From Xanthomonas hortorum pv. pelargonii (GTDB lineage Bacteria > Pseudomonadota > Gammaproteobacteria > Xanthomonadales > Xanthomonadaceae), in assembly GCF_024499015.1 (NCBI RefSeq), contig NZ_CP098604.1, positions 62,001-126,000 on the forward strand: 64,000 nucleotides of DNA, read 5' to 3'. Position numbers and translations under genes: made by a program. The first letter of the stretch is position 1. Each line of letters opens with the position of its first letter. Shown piece after piece: positions 39,391 through 47,619 of the stretch. A model generated the notes under the pieces. The model saw nothing but the letters and a program-made list of their open reading frames with translations, had not been told where the DNA came from and did no database searches.

Positions 39391-40602
39391 ATGGACCTCA
39401 AAAGTGGCTACCCGTTCTGGTCGATCCGCAACGGGTTGATGCGCGCCTATCCGCGCCTGGAACAAGACGCCCACTGCGAGGTCGCCATCGTCGGTGGCGG
39501 CGTCACCGCAGCCCTGATCGCGCACGAACTGCTCAAGCACGGGCACGATGTGGTGGTGGTCGAACAACGCGAGATCGGCTGGGGCAGCACCTCGGCCAGC
39601 ACCGCCTTGCTGCAATACGAAATCGATACGCCGATGATCGAGTTGGCCAGGCAACACGGCATGCCGGCGGCCGCGCTCGCTTACAGCGCCTGTGCGCAAG
39701 CCATCCTCGACCTGCAAGGCCTGTGCAATACGCTGGGCGGCTGCGACTTCACCCGCCAGGACAGCCTGTATTACGCGAGCCGGGCACGCGATCTGAAGGA
39801 GTTACGCAGCGAGCTGAAGGCACGCCAGGCGCATGCCTTGCCGGTGGAGTGGATCGAGCGCGCGCCGCTATGGCACAACTACGGCGTACGCTCGGAGGGT
39901 GCGATCCTCAGCCGCCTGGCCGCCAGCGTCGACCCGTACCGGCTGTGCTATCGCCTGTTCGCCGAGTGCGAGCAGTACGGTGCGCGCATCTACGACCGCA
40001 GCACGATTGCCACGCTCGAACCTCACGACCAGCATGTGGCATTGCGCACCCAGGACGGTGTCAGCCTGCGCGCGCGCCACGTGATCATGGCTGCCGGTTA
40101 TGGCAATCAGCAGTGGCTATCGCAACGCGTGGCGCGCAATCGCAGCAGCTACGCATTCGTGACCGATCCCTTGCACGACAGCGAGATGGGTGCGCTCAAG
40201 CACACCATGATGTGGGAAACCGCGCGTCCGTATCTGTACTTGCGCAGCACGCCGGATGGGCGCGTGGTGGCCGGTGGCGAAGACGACAACGTCGATCTCC
40301 CGGCACGTCGCGATGCGCGCGTCATGCGCAAGCTGAAGACCCTGCTGAAGAAGATCCGGCAGACGATGCCGGATGTGAGCTTGCGCCCGGTGTTTGCCTG
40401 GGGCGGCACCTTCGCCGAAACCGCAGACGGATTGCCGTTCTTCGGCACTCACCCTCAATACGGGCCGCGCGTGTCGTTCGCAATGGCCTACGGCGGCAAC
40501 GGCATCACCTATAGCGCGATCGGCGCCGGGTTACTGCGCGCGCAACTGGAGGGCAGATCTCATCCCTTGTCCGAGTTGTTCGGGTTCTCGCGACTGGGCT
40601 GA
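39391..40602 (+). CDS. FAD-dependent (DAO-family) oxidoreductase
   Basis: A 403-residue flavoprotein with the Rossmann motif CEVAIVGGGVTAALIAHELL at residues 30-49 and VVVVEQREIGWGSTSASTA after it, typical of the D-amino-acid-oxidase/glycine-oxidase superfamily. The C-terminal FAD segment reads FAMAYGGNGITYS. VAGGEDDNVDLPARRD is similar to YurR-like oxidases. The substrate is unknown. Its end overlaps the end of the opposing hypothetical gene by 43 bp. Confidence 0.85.
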   Translation: MDLKSGYPFWSIRNGLMRAYPRLEQDAHCEVAIVGGGVTAALIAHELLKHGHDVVVVEQREIGWGSTSASTALLQYEIDTPMIELARQHGMPAAALAYSACAQAILDLQGLCNTLGGCDFTRQDSLYYASRARDLKELRSELKARQAHALPVEWIERAPLWHNYGVRSEGAILSRLAASVDPYRLCYRLFAECEQYGARIYDRSTIATLEPHDQHVALRTQDGVSLRARHVIMAAGYGNQQWLSQRVARNRSSYAFVTDPLHDSEMGALKHTMMWETARPYLYLRSTPDGRVVAGGEDDNVDLPARRDARVMRKLKTLLKKIRQTMPDVSLRPVFAWGGTFAETADGLPFFGTHPQYGPRVSFAMAYGGNGITYSAIGAGLLRAQLEGRSHPLSELFGFSRLG

Positions 40603-41048
40603 ACCCACCACGGCCACCACCCGTGGCCGTGCATCGCATAGTGATCGGCAGCCCGCTCCAGCGGATTGCGCACATGGATGCCGCCGCACAGGACATAGAC
40701 CGGCAAGAACAGCGGCCCGAGCAGCATGTATTGATAGACGTGTGCACGTTCGTGATCGCCGAGACGCACCGGCGGATGCTGGCAGCGGCCGGCGGCATGC
40801 GCATAGGTGCTGCACTGCAGATCGAGCGAGGCACCCTTCAACAGGATCACGTTGCCCAGCGTCATCGCCCCGCCCGGCCCCCACGGCCAGGCGTGGAAGA
40901 CCAGTGCCAGCTCCTGGCTGGACCAGTGCGGGCGTGCGCCGAAACAGCTGCCCACCGCACCGATCACGATGCCAAGCACGGTGTTGGGCAGCGTCCACAA
41001 CGCGCCCAACACCTGCACTGCGGGCCACCCGCGCGGGGCGGACGTCAA
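40560..41048 (-). CDS. Hypothetical membrane protein with HERAHVYQY motif
   Basis: A protein of about 162 residues with hydrophobic segments around VLGIVIGAVGSCF and YMLLGPLFLPVYVL. The segment LGDHERAHVYQYMLLGPLF, with paired histidines, and the later ADHYAMHGHG resemble a family of uncharacterised proteins whose spacing hints at metal binding. The best start is TTG at 41046-41048, whose bases overlap the pspC stop (TTGA, 4 bp). GTGs about 10-12 codons in are alternatives. It is coupled to pspC and overlaps the oxidoreductase gene end. Confidence 0.65.
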   Translation of the reverse strand: MTSAPRGWPAVQVLGALWTLPNTVLGIVIGAVGSCFGARPHWSSQELALVFHAWPWGPGGAMTLGNVILLKGASLDLQCSTYAHAAGRCQHPPVRLGDHERAHVYQYMLLGPLFLPVYVLCGGIHVRNPLERAADHYAMHGHGWWPWWVQPSRENPNNSDKG

Positions 41049-41245
41049 TCGGCCTGATTGGGGATCAGCAGCCACAGGATCAGATAGACCAGGATGCCAG
41101 GGAATGCGGCAGAAGCGATCGACACGATCACGAACAACACGCGCAGCAACGTGGAGCTCCAGCCGAGCCGGCGTGCGATGCCGCCGACAACGCCAGCAAT
41201 CATGCGATCGTTGAGAGAACGGGACAGCGTGGTGCTGGTGGACAT
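41045..41245 (-). CDS. pspC: PspC-domain small membrane protein
   Basis: A 66-residue protein made only of a PspC domain: a short basic start, IAGVVGGIARRLGW with the family's GGxA pattern, and one long hydrophobic helix (LLRVLFVIVSIASAAFPGIL) ending in LWLLIPN. In other bacteria PspC senses envelope stress with PspA and PspB, but neither is adjacent, so this stand-alone version may have a different role. It overlaps the next gene by 4 bp. Confidence 0.85.
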   Translation of the reverse strand: MSTSTTLSRSLNDRMIAGVVGGIARRLGWSSTLLRVLFVIVSIASAAFPGILVYLILWLLIPNQAD

Positions 41246-41359
41246 GGCAAGGCTCCTGCAAACGTTGCGTGTAGTCTAAAAAGACCGGCGACAGCGTGTG
41301 GTGATGGCGACGGCGGCATGCTTGATGGCAGGCGTCTGGATTGCGCTACCAAACATGCA

Positions 41360-42436
41360 TCACGCGTTGCCGCCACGCTCCTGCAGCCAGCGATGGATCG
41401 CCACCGGCACTTCGCGCTGCGCACGCCCGGAGACGTAGATACCGATATGCCCGCCGCGAAAACTCAGCTCGCTGTAATCGTCGCTGCCGACCAGGCCACG
41501 TAGCGCGCGCGAGGCATCGGGCGGCACCAGGTGATCGTGTTCGGCGTAGATGTTCAGCACCGGCATGTCGACGGCCTGCAGATCTACCGCCTGCCCGCCG
41601 ATGCTCACCTGCCCCGTCACCAGCCCATTGCGCTGATAGAACAGCTTGACGAACTCGCGGAAGGCTTCGCCGGCCAGGTCGGGCGAATCGAAGATCCACT
41701 TTTCCATGCGCAGGAAATCTTCCAGCGCCTGCTTGTCGTCGAGAATGTCGAGCAAGCCGACGTACTTCTGCAGATTCAGCCGGAACGGCTTGAGCATCAG
41801 GTAACTGGCGTTCATCAGATCCGCCGGCACGTTGCCCATCGTATCGACGAACAGGTCCACATCGACCATGCGCGCCCAGTTTGAGAGCATGTTGTCGGGG
41901 GTGTGGAAATCCACCGGCGTGACCATGGTGATCAGGTTGCGCACCTTGGGCCGTTGCAAGGCGGCGTAGCACAGCGAGAACGTGCCGCCCTGGCAGATGC
42001 CGAGCACATCGACCGCTTCCAGACCTGATTGCGCACGCAAATGGTCCACCGCGCCGTCGATATAGCGCAGCAGATAATCCTCGAGCGTGAGGTAACGTTC
42101 GGAGCGGTCCGGGTAGCCCCAGTCCAGCACATAGACGTCCTGGCCATGACTCAACAGGCCCTTGACCAGCGAGCGGTCGGCCTGCAGGTCGACCATGTAC
42201 GGGCGATTGACCAGCGCGTAGACGATCAACAGCGGCGTCTTGGCCACCGGCGCCTGTTCGCCAACGAAGCGATACAGCACCACCTTGCCGTCGCGCCAGA
42301 TTTCTTCGCGCTCGGTGACGCCGTAATCCACGTCTTCCACACCGGGCAGCAGCTTGAGCCCCTCGCGCAGCTTGCGCTGCATCGACAGGGTTTCCTGCAT
42401 CAGGTCTTCGGCGCTGAATCCCAACGGGCCTTTCAT
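41360..42436 (-). CDS. phaC: Class III poly(3-hydroxyalkanoate) synthase subunit PhaC
   Basis: A 358-residue polymerising subunit with an alpha/beta-hydrolase fold. The nucleophile is C148 in the lipase-like box GICQGG, with D301 (AEHDHLVP) and H330 (RGGHIGIY). These are one residue off the published positions of the Allochromatium class III enzyme, and length also matches class III. VLDWGYPDRSERYLTLEDYL is a further hallmark. It overlaps phaE by 4 bp, so the two subunits are coupled. phaA and phaB are not in the window; bdhA lies 2 kb away. Confidence 0.94.
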   Translation of the reverse strand: MKGPLGFSAEDLMQETLSMQRKLREGLKLLPGVEDVDYGVTEREEIWRDGKVVLYRFVGEQAPVAKTPLLIVYALVNRPYMVDLQADRSLVKGLLSHGQDVYVLDWGYPDRSERYLTLEDYLLRYIDGAVDHLRAQSGLEAVDVLGICQGGTFSLCYAALQRPKVRNLITMVTPVDFHTPDNMLSNWARMVDVDLFVDTMGNVPADLMNASYLMLKPFRLNLQKYVGLLDILDDKQALEDFLRMEKWIFDSPDLAGEAFREFVKLFYQRNGLVTGQVSIGGQAVDLQAVDMPVLNIYAEHDHLVPPDASRALRGLVGSDDYSELSFRGGHIGIYVSGRAQREVPVAIHRWLQERGGNA

Positions 42437-43602
42437 GCCTGCGCTCCACGTGGCTTGCGTGCGGTCTGCTTGCCGGCGGGTTTGCCAGTGGCTGGCCTGG
42501 AGACCGGTTTCGAAGCGGTCGCTTGTTTGGCCGGAGACTTTTTAGCTGCGGTCTTTTTGACGGCGCTCGCTGCATGCGCTGCTTCGGACACTGCGCTCGC
42601 CTTGGACGACGACGCACGCTTGGCCGTGGCCGATGCCACCGGATCTGCTGCCGGCGCTGCCGCAGGTTTGCTCGCCGGGCTGGCTGCAGTGCGCAGCATC
42701 CGCCGCACCGCGCGCTCCAGCTCGGCAATGCGGCGATGCGCAGCATCCATCTCCGAACGGGTCGGCATGCCGAAGCGCTCGCTCATTTGCTCCACTTCTT
42801 CCTGCAGTGCGGCACGCAGGCGCATATGCGCGTTGGCAAAGCCGCCGTACACCTCGCGGAACCGGTCGGACAACGCAATGTCGGCGTAAGACTCTTCGGC
42901 CGCTTCGATCCACAGATCGAACAGGGCGCGCGCACTGGTCAGCTGGCTGCCGCTGCTTTCATGCTCGCCCAGCTTGGAGGTAAACCGGCCGAACGCCTGC
43001 TCGATGGCCGACTTGAGTTGTTCGCCATAGGCCTGCGACTGCGCCTGATAGTCCTGCTGCGCGCGTGCCAGCGTCTGCAGGCGCGCTTGATGATTGCGGT
43101 TCAAGCCGAATGCCGGCATCTGCAGCCAGGGCGCGTTTTCCTGCTGCCACTTTTCCAGGGTCTGCGCTGCCTGCTGCAGCCACGGATCGAACCCGCCCGG
43201 GCTGCCGCCGCGCAACGAGCCCAGCGTCCACTGCATCAGTTGTTCGCCCTGCCCTTGCACGGCCTGTCGCCAGGCATCGGAAACTTCGTTGGCCGAGGTA
43301 TCGCGCCCGGCAAACTGCGCGGCCACCTGTTGCATGGTGCCGAACCAGTCGCCGGCCTGATTGCGGAAGCGGTCGATCGCCTCCTGCGCCTGCGGTGCGG
43401 CCTGGGTGGGCAACAACTGCGACCACCAGTCCATCGCCTTGCGCCAGTCCTGCGGTGCGTCCGTGCCCGGCCCCATGCCTGGAACCGCACCCGGCGGCGC
43501 AGCGGAGCCGGACTGGCCGTGGCGCATGGCATCTCCCCAGGCGTTCCAGTACTGGCGCGCCTTGTCTTCGTTGCCATTGTCCGAACCGCTGCTTGCCATC
43601 AT
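42433..43602 (-). CDS. phaE: Class III PHA synthase subunit PhaE
   Basis: A 389-residue partner of PhaC needed for activity. It starts with a Gly/Pro-rich region and contains WLQMPAFGLNRNHQARLQTL, a conserved PhaE block, then a coiled-coil region ending in EMDAAHRRIAELERAVRRML. The last ~85 residues are Ala/Lys/Pro-rich (AVKKTAAKKSPAKQ), resembling histone-like or phasin tails that bind DNA or granules. This tail is not needed for the PhaE fold. It follows pssA by 55 bp on the same strand. Confidence 0.88.
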   Translation of the reverse strand: MMASSGSDNGNEDKARQYWNAWGDAMRHGQSGSAAPPGAVPGMGPGTDAPQDWRKAMDWWSQLLPTQAAPQAQEAIDRFRNQAGDWFGTMQQVAAQFAGRDTSANEVSDAWRQAVQGQGEQLMQWTLGSLRGGSPGGFDPWLQQAAQTLEKWQQENAPWLQMPAFGLNRNHQARLQTLARAQQDYQAQSQAYGEQLKSAIEQAFGRFTSKLGEHESSGSQLTSARALFDLWIEAAEESYADIALSDRFREVYGGFANAHMRLRAALQEEVEQMSERFGMPTRSEMDAAHRRIAELERAVRRMLRTAASPASKPAAAPAADPVASATAKRASSSKASAVSEAAHAASAVKKTAAKKSPAKQATASKPVSRPATGKPAGKQTARKPRGAQA

Positions 43603-43657
43603 CCCTTCCTGTGCCTGTTCACCGAGCCATCCTACCGCGTGTGTCCCGGCGTGCCGG

Positions 43658-44272
43658 TCAGGGTTTGGGAATACGCAGCGTCTTGCTGATCATCAGCGAG
43701 CCGGAGACCGCAAACAGCAGCACCAACGGATGCAGCTGCCACGGCCCGAGCTGCCACTGGCCCCACCACAGGCTTTGACCGATATGGCCACTGCTGGCGG
43801 CCACCGCAAGCAGGATCACCAGCAGCAGGCTGCTGGGAATCGGCGTGCCTTCGAAATACGGCACCTTGTCGGCTTCGCCTGCGATCTCTTCGGCGGTCAC
43901 GTTGTAGCGCGCCAACCGGCTCACGCCGCAGCAGACGAAATAGCTCAGCACCAACCAGTCCCAGCCGCCGCGCATGCCGCAGGCATAGCCCAGCGCCGCC
44001 GGCGCCACGCCGAAGGAGATCACATCGGCCAGCGAATCCAGCTCGCGCCCCAGCGTTGAAGATGCCTTGCGCCAGCGCGCCACGTGCCCGTCCAGCGCAT
44101 CGAAGACGAACGCCAGCGGAATCAGCGCCATGCCCAGCAGCAGGTCCCCGCGATGGCCTTCTTGCAGAAAGCGCATCGAGGCAAACACCGCACCGGTGCC
44201 GCAGAAGGCGTTGGCCAGGGTGAACCAGTCCGCGAGTTGGAAATCGCGCAGCATCGAGAAATGGCGTTTCAT
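43658..44272 (-). CDS. pssA: CDP-diacylglycerol-serine O-phosphatidyltransferase
   Basis: A 204-residue membrane enzyme making phosphatidylserine from CDP-diacylglycerol and serine. The CDP-alcohol phosphotransferase motif DGx2ARx8Gx3Dx3D is complete (DGHVARWRKASSTLGRELDS plus a later D). The start is taken at ATG 44270-44272, giving MKRHFSMLRDFQLADWFTLA. An upstream frame extension is possible but not family-like. It reads into phaE and diverges from bdhA. Confidence 0.9.
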   Translation of the reverse strand: MKRHFSMLRDFQLADWFTLANAFCGTGAVFASMRFLQEGHRGDLLLGMALIPLAFVFDALDGHVARWRKASSTLGRELDSLADVISFGVAPAALGYACGMRGGWDWLVLSYFVCCGVSRLARYNVTAEEIAGEADKVPYFEGTPIPSSLLLVILLAVAASSGHIGQSLWWGQWQLGPWQLHPLVLLFAVSGSLMISKTLRIPKP

Positions 44273-44405
44273 GCGCAGCCTGAGGTGATCGAGGCGCAAA
44301 GGGTAACGCGCGCGCGCCACGCAGGCGACCATTTCGCGGGACTCGGCTAGTCTGACGGACAGCGTTGCCGCCCTGGCCGCGCACGATTCCCGAGAAGGAC
44401 ACCCG

Positions 44406-45168
44406 ATGCGCAGCATCCTGATCACCGGTGCAGGCAGCGGCATTGGCGCCGGCATCGCCACCGAGCTGGCCGTCGCTGGTCACCATCTGATCGTCAGCGA
44501 TATGGACCTGGCGGCCGCAGAGCATACTGCGTGCGCTCTGCGCGACGCCGGCGGTTCGGCCGAAGCGCGCGCTGGCGCTGGACGTGACTGATGAAGATAG
44601 CGTTGTACGTGCGCTGGCCAACGCATCGCGCGCGCCACAAGTGCTGATCAACAACGCCGGCCTGCAGCACGTGTCCGCGCTGGAAGACTTCCCGATGCAG
44701 CGCTGGGCGTTGCTGGTGGAGGTGATGCTGACCGGCGCCGCACGGCTCAGCCGTGCAGTGTTGCCCGGTATGCGTGAAGCTGGCTACGGGCGCATCGTCA
44801 ACATCGGCAGCATCCACTCGTTGGTGGCCAGCCCGTACAAGAGTGCGTATGTCGCGGCAAAGCATGGCCTGGTCGGGCTGGCCAAGGTCATCGCGCTGGA
44901 AACCGCCGACTGCGACATCACTGTCAACACGTTGTGCCCCAGCTATGTGCGCACGCCGCTGGTGGAGCGGCAGATCGCCGACCAAGCACGTACGCGCGGC
45001 ATTGCCGAGGATGCGGTGATCCGCGATGTGATGCTCAAGCCGATGCCCAAGGGCGCCTTTATCGCGTACGACGAACTGGCTGGCACGGTCGCGTTCCTGA
45101 TGTCGCATGCCGCGCGCAACATCACCGGGCAGTCGATCGCCATCGATGGCGGCTGGACGGCGCAGTAA
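44406..45168 (+). pseudogene. bdhA: 3-hydroxybutyrate dehydrogenase, frameshifted
   Basis: An SDR that interconverts 3-hydroxybutyrate and acetoacetate, a step in PHB use. The first frame has ILITGAGSGIGAGIA, then runs to TGA at 44589-44591. The second frame carries VTDEDSVVRALANA, INNAGLQHVSALEDFP, IVNIGSIHSLVASPYKSAYV (catalytic S, Y and K) and ends ITGQSIAIDGGWTAQ, a typical BdhA end. One extra base in the GCGCGCGC run near 44564-44572 explains the break; the repaired product would be about 253 residues. An in-frame GTG at 44584 could give a fragment without the nucleotide-binding motif. It is near phaEC, which fits the pathway. Confidence 0.8.
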
Positions 45169-45171
45169 TCG

Positions 45172-45196
45172 CGACTGGCGAAAATTTCACCAGTCG
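45172..45196. terminator. Palindrome after bdhA
   Basis: CGACTGG (45172-45178) pairs with CCAGTCG (45190-45196). The intervening CGAAAATTTCA is itself nearly palindromic. It starts 4 bases after the bdhA stop and could act as a terminator or protein site. The rest of the gap to the Nudix gene end at 45361 has no gene. Confidence 0.5.
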
Positions 45197-45360
45197 ACTT
45201 GACAGCCTTGCGCCGCAAGGCGCGTGCACAGTTGTCCACAGACTTGCGCAGCTTTCATCCACAGCGGATGTGGAGAAGTGCTCGGTGCGACAGCTGGGTT
45301 CAACGCAGCCTCGATAGGCGGGAAAAGACCACCCTCGCGCTCGCTAGCGGACCCACGCGC

Positions 45361-45849
45361 TCAGATGCGCGAGTACGTCCACGATTGCATACGCCCGTCG
45401 CGATACGGCATCACGCCATGGAACGGACGCGGGTCGCCGTCGAACACCAGCGGCAGGAAATTGCGGTCGCCTTCCCACATCGGCAGCTGCTCCATGCGAT
45501 CGAGCGCTACCCACTCCAGCGTGCCCTCCGGGTTCGAGGCCTGCGGGGTGCCTTCGAAGCTGCGGATCAAAAACACGAAGCCCAGCCAGTCTTCGCCGTG
45601 CTTGCCGAAGCCGGGCCAACTGATGGTGCCGCGCAATTGCATCTGGCCGCATTCCACGCCCGCTTCTTCGCGGATTTCGCGGCGCATGCCGGCCAGCACG
45701 TCTTCATGCGGTTCCACCTTGCCGCCGAGCCCGTTGTACTTGCCCAGGTGCTGATCGCCGGGGCGGGCATTGCGGTGGATCATCAGGACCTGGCTGCCGT
45801 CCGGCGACAACAGGTAGCCAAGTGTGGCGACGATAGGGGTATAGGGCAT
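45361..45849 (-). CDS. MutT-type Nudix hydrolase
   Basis: A 162-residue Nudix enzyme, probably 8-oxo-dGTP or a related nucleotide diphosphatase. The Nudix box GKVEPHEDVLAGMRREIREE plus AGVE is complete. The N-terminus PYTPIVATLGYLLSPDG matches the MutT group known as 8-oxo-dGTP diphosphatases of Gram-negatives. ATG at 45847-45849 is chosen; an ATG 24 bases upstream lacks family similarity. It stands alone. Confidence 0.88.
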   Translation of the reverse strand: MPYTPIVATLGYLLSPDGSQVLMIHRNARPGDQHLGKYNGLGGKVEPHEDVLAGMRREIREEAGVECGQMQLRGTISWPGFGKHGEDWLGFVFLIRSFEGTPQASNPEGTLEWVALDRMEQLPMWEGDRNFLPLVFDGDPRPFHGVMPYRDGRMQSWTYSRI

Positions 45850-45947
45850 GGCACGCGATCTGACACGAAGCACATCAGTATGACCGATGCGCCATCAACA
45901 GCGGACGCGTCGTCAACAACGAGTGGGCACGGCAGCGACGCGCCCGC

Positions 45948-46451
45948 TCAACCGATCTGCGAACCGGCGCGCGGCGGTGCAACGTAATCGTGATCCCGGC
46001 GCAGCGTGGCGACACCGTGACCGCGCTCGGCCAGATAGTCCAGCCACTTGCCCAGGAACGTATTCATGCGCATGCGGTGGCTGATCAGCTCGGCCGGCGG
46101 CGGGAACATGCCCATCACGTCCTGCCAGCGGCGGCCGACATAGCAATGCGTGGTTTCGGCCTGGCGCGCATCGCGGTACAGCCGCACATAGGCGGAAGGA
46201 TCGGGTTCGCCGGTCACCGGGTCGCACAGGTCGTAGGTCAGCCGCAGCTCCACCGTATAGCGGTGGCACTCGATCACGTCCAAACGCAGATTCAGCCCAT
46301 CGCCGATCGAAGACACATAGGAACCGGGAGCGAGGTCGGCCGGCGCGAACAGCCGGGTCAGGTGCTGGAAGTTTTCTGCGTACAAGCCCATCAGCCAGCC
46401 AAATCGGCTCAACTTGGGGATGCGTTCGAGTTTGCTCAGTGCTTGCGCCAT
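45948..46451 (-). CDS. yqiB: DUF1249 (YqiB-like) protein
   Basis: A 167-residue cytoplasmic protein of unknown function. The conserved block LYAENFQHLTRLF, then YELRLTYDLC-like text (HRYTVELRLTYDL) and YVRLYRDARQAE, is characteristic of DUF1249. In Escherichia coli yqiB sits with nudF and cpdA; here the neighbour is another Nudix gene, 98 bp downstream on the same strand. No catalytic motif is evident. Confidence 0.83.
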   Translation of the reverse strand: MAQALSKLERIPKLSRFGWLMGLYAENFQHLTRLFAPADLAPGSYVSSIGDGLNLRLDVIECHRYTVELRLTYDLCDPVTGEPDPSAYVRLYRDARQAETTHCYVGRRWQDVMGMFPPPAELISHRMRMNTFLGKWLDYLAERGHGVATLRRDHDYVAPPRAGSQIG

Positions 46452-46655
46452 AAACCGATCCTACACGCTGCGCTGCCGCACGGGCAGCATTGACGACTGC
46501 CCATCGGCAGGCCTACTTTATTCGAGTACTGTCCCGCCCGCTTGATTTCGCTTGGCTTGTCAGCAAGCCGTGAGCCGCGTCGCGGCAGCACCCGGATTGT
46601 GTGTGAACGCGCCGCCTGCTTGTCCAATCCCGAATCCCGCCCACCAATCCCGGCC

Positions 46656-47477
46656 TCAAAACATCTCGCGCTGCAGCCCCAGCGTGGACAACACCTTGCT
46701 GGAGATTTCCTCGATCGAGGTATTGGTTGTGCTCAAGGTGGGAATCCGCTCCATCTGGAACATGCGCTCGGCAGTGGCGACTTCACGCCGGCAGGTCTCC
46801 GCCGCGCTGTAACGCGAATTGGCGCGGCGCTCCTGACGGATCTGCTGCAGCCGCTCCGGGTCGATGGTCAGACCGAACAGCTTGCTGCGGTAGTTGCGCA
46901 AGCGCGGTGGCAAACGTTCGTTTTCCAGATCTTCTTCGGTCAACGGATAGTTGGCGGCGCGGATGCCGTAATGCAATGCCAGATAGATGCAGGTGGGCGT
47001 CTTGCCCGCGCGCGACACCGCGACCAGGATCACGTCGGCCTCGTCGTAATTGAGTGCGATGCCGTCGTCGTGGCTTAGCGCGAAGTTCATCGCATTGATG
47101 CGGCGGTGATAGGTCTCGAAGTCCACCATGCCGTGCGCGCGGCCCACCAGCGAGTGCCGCGGCGCATTGAGCTCGCGCTCCAGCGGCTCGATGAAGGGCG
47201 CGAACACATCCAGCATCAACGCGCCGCTTTCGGCCAGGATCATGCTCAACTGTGGATCGACGCACGAATTGACCACCACCGGGCGCACCTGGTACCGCTC
47301 GCCTGCGGCACGCACACGCAGCGCTGCATCGCGCGCTTTTTCTGCATCGTCAATGAACGACATGCGGTCGGTGACGAAGTTGAATCCGCTGAACTGCGTG
47401 AGCAGGCTATGCCCAATCGTTTCAGCGGTGATACCGGTTCCATCGGAGACGTAGAACACCGGTCGAATTGTTGACAT
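46656..47477 (-). CDS. ppsR: PpsR, PEP synthase regulatory kinase/phosphorylase
   Basis: A 273-residue DUF299 enzyme that inactivates PEP synthase by ADP-dependent phosphorylation of a threonine and reactivates it by phosphorolysis. [18 protein letters not shown] is the N-terminal family signature and [15 protein letters not shown] is the P-loop. DYLENER-like text ([16 protein letters not shown]) is also conserved. ATG at 47475-47477 has AAAGAGG upstream; a GTG three codons earlier is possible. It diverges from its target ppsA across 142 bp, so both may share control. Confidence 0.92.
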   Translation of the reverse strand: MSTIRPVFYVSDGTGITAETIGHSLLTQFSGFNFVTDRMSFIDDAEKARDAALRVRAAGERYQVRPVVVNSCVDPQLSMILAESGALMLDVFAPFIEPLERELNAPRHSLVGRAHGMVDFETYHRRINAMNFALSHDDGIALNYDEADVILVAVSRAGKTPTCIYLALHYGIRAANYPLTEEDLENERLPPRLRNYRSKLFGLTIDPERLQQIRQERRANSRYSAAETCRREVATAERMFQMERIPTLSTTNTSIEEISSKVLSTLGLQREMF

Positions 47478-47619
47478 CAAGGCCACCTCTTTGAACTGGT
47501 GTTCAAAACTTACGGGTTCATGCTTGTGCAGATTCCGCTGTGCACTGCATCATAGCGGCTTCTTCCTACGGTCGCGGCCATCCAGCCCGCTCGGGCGATG
47601 GCCTTACGGAGCATCGCGC

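Noticed and set aside
45232..45263. Replication origin
   Set aside because: Only two imperfect DnaA-box-like words and no dnaA, dnaN or AT-rich unwinding region nearby.
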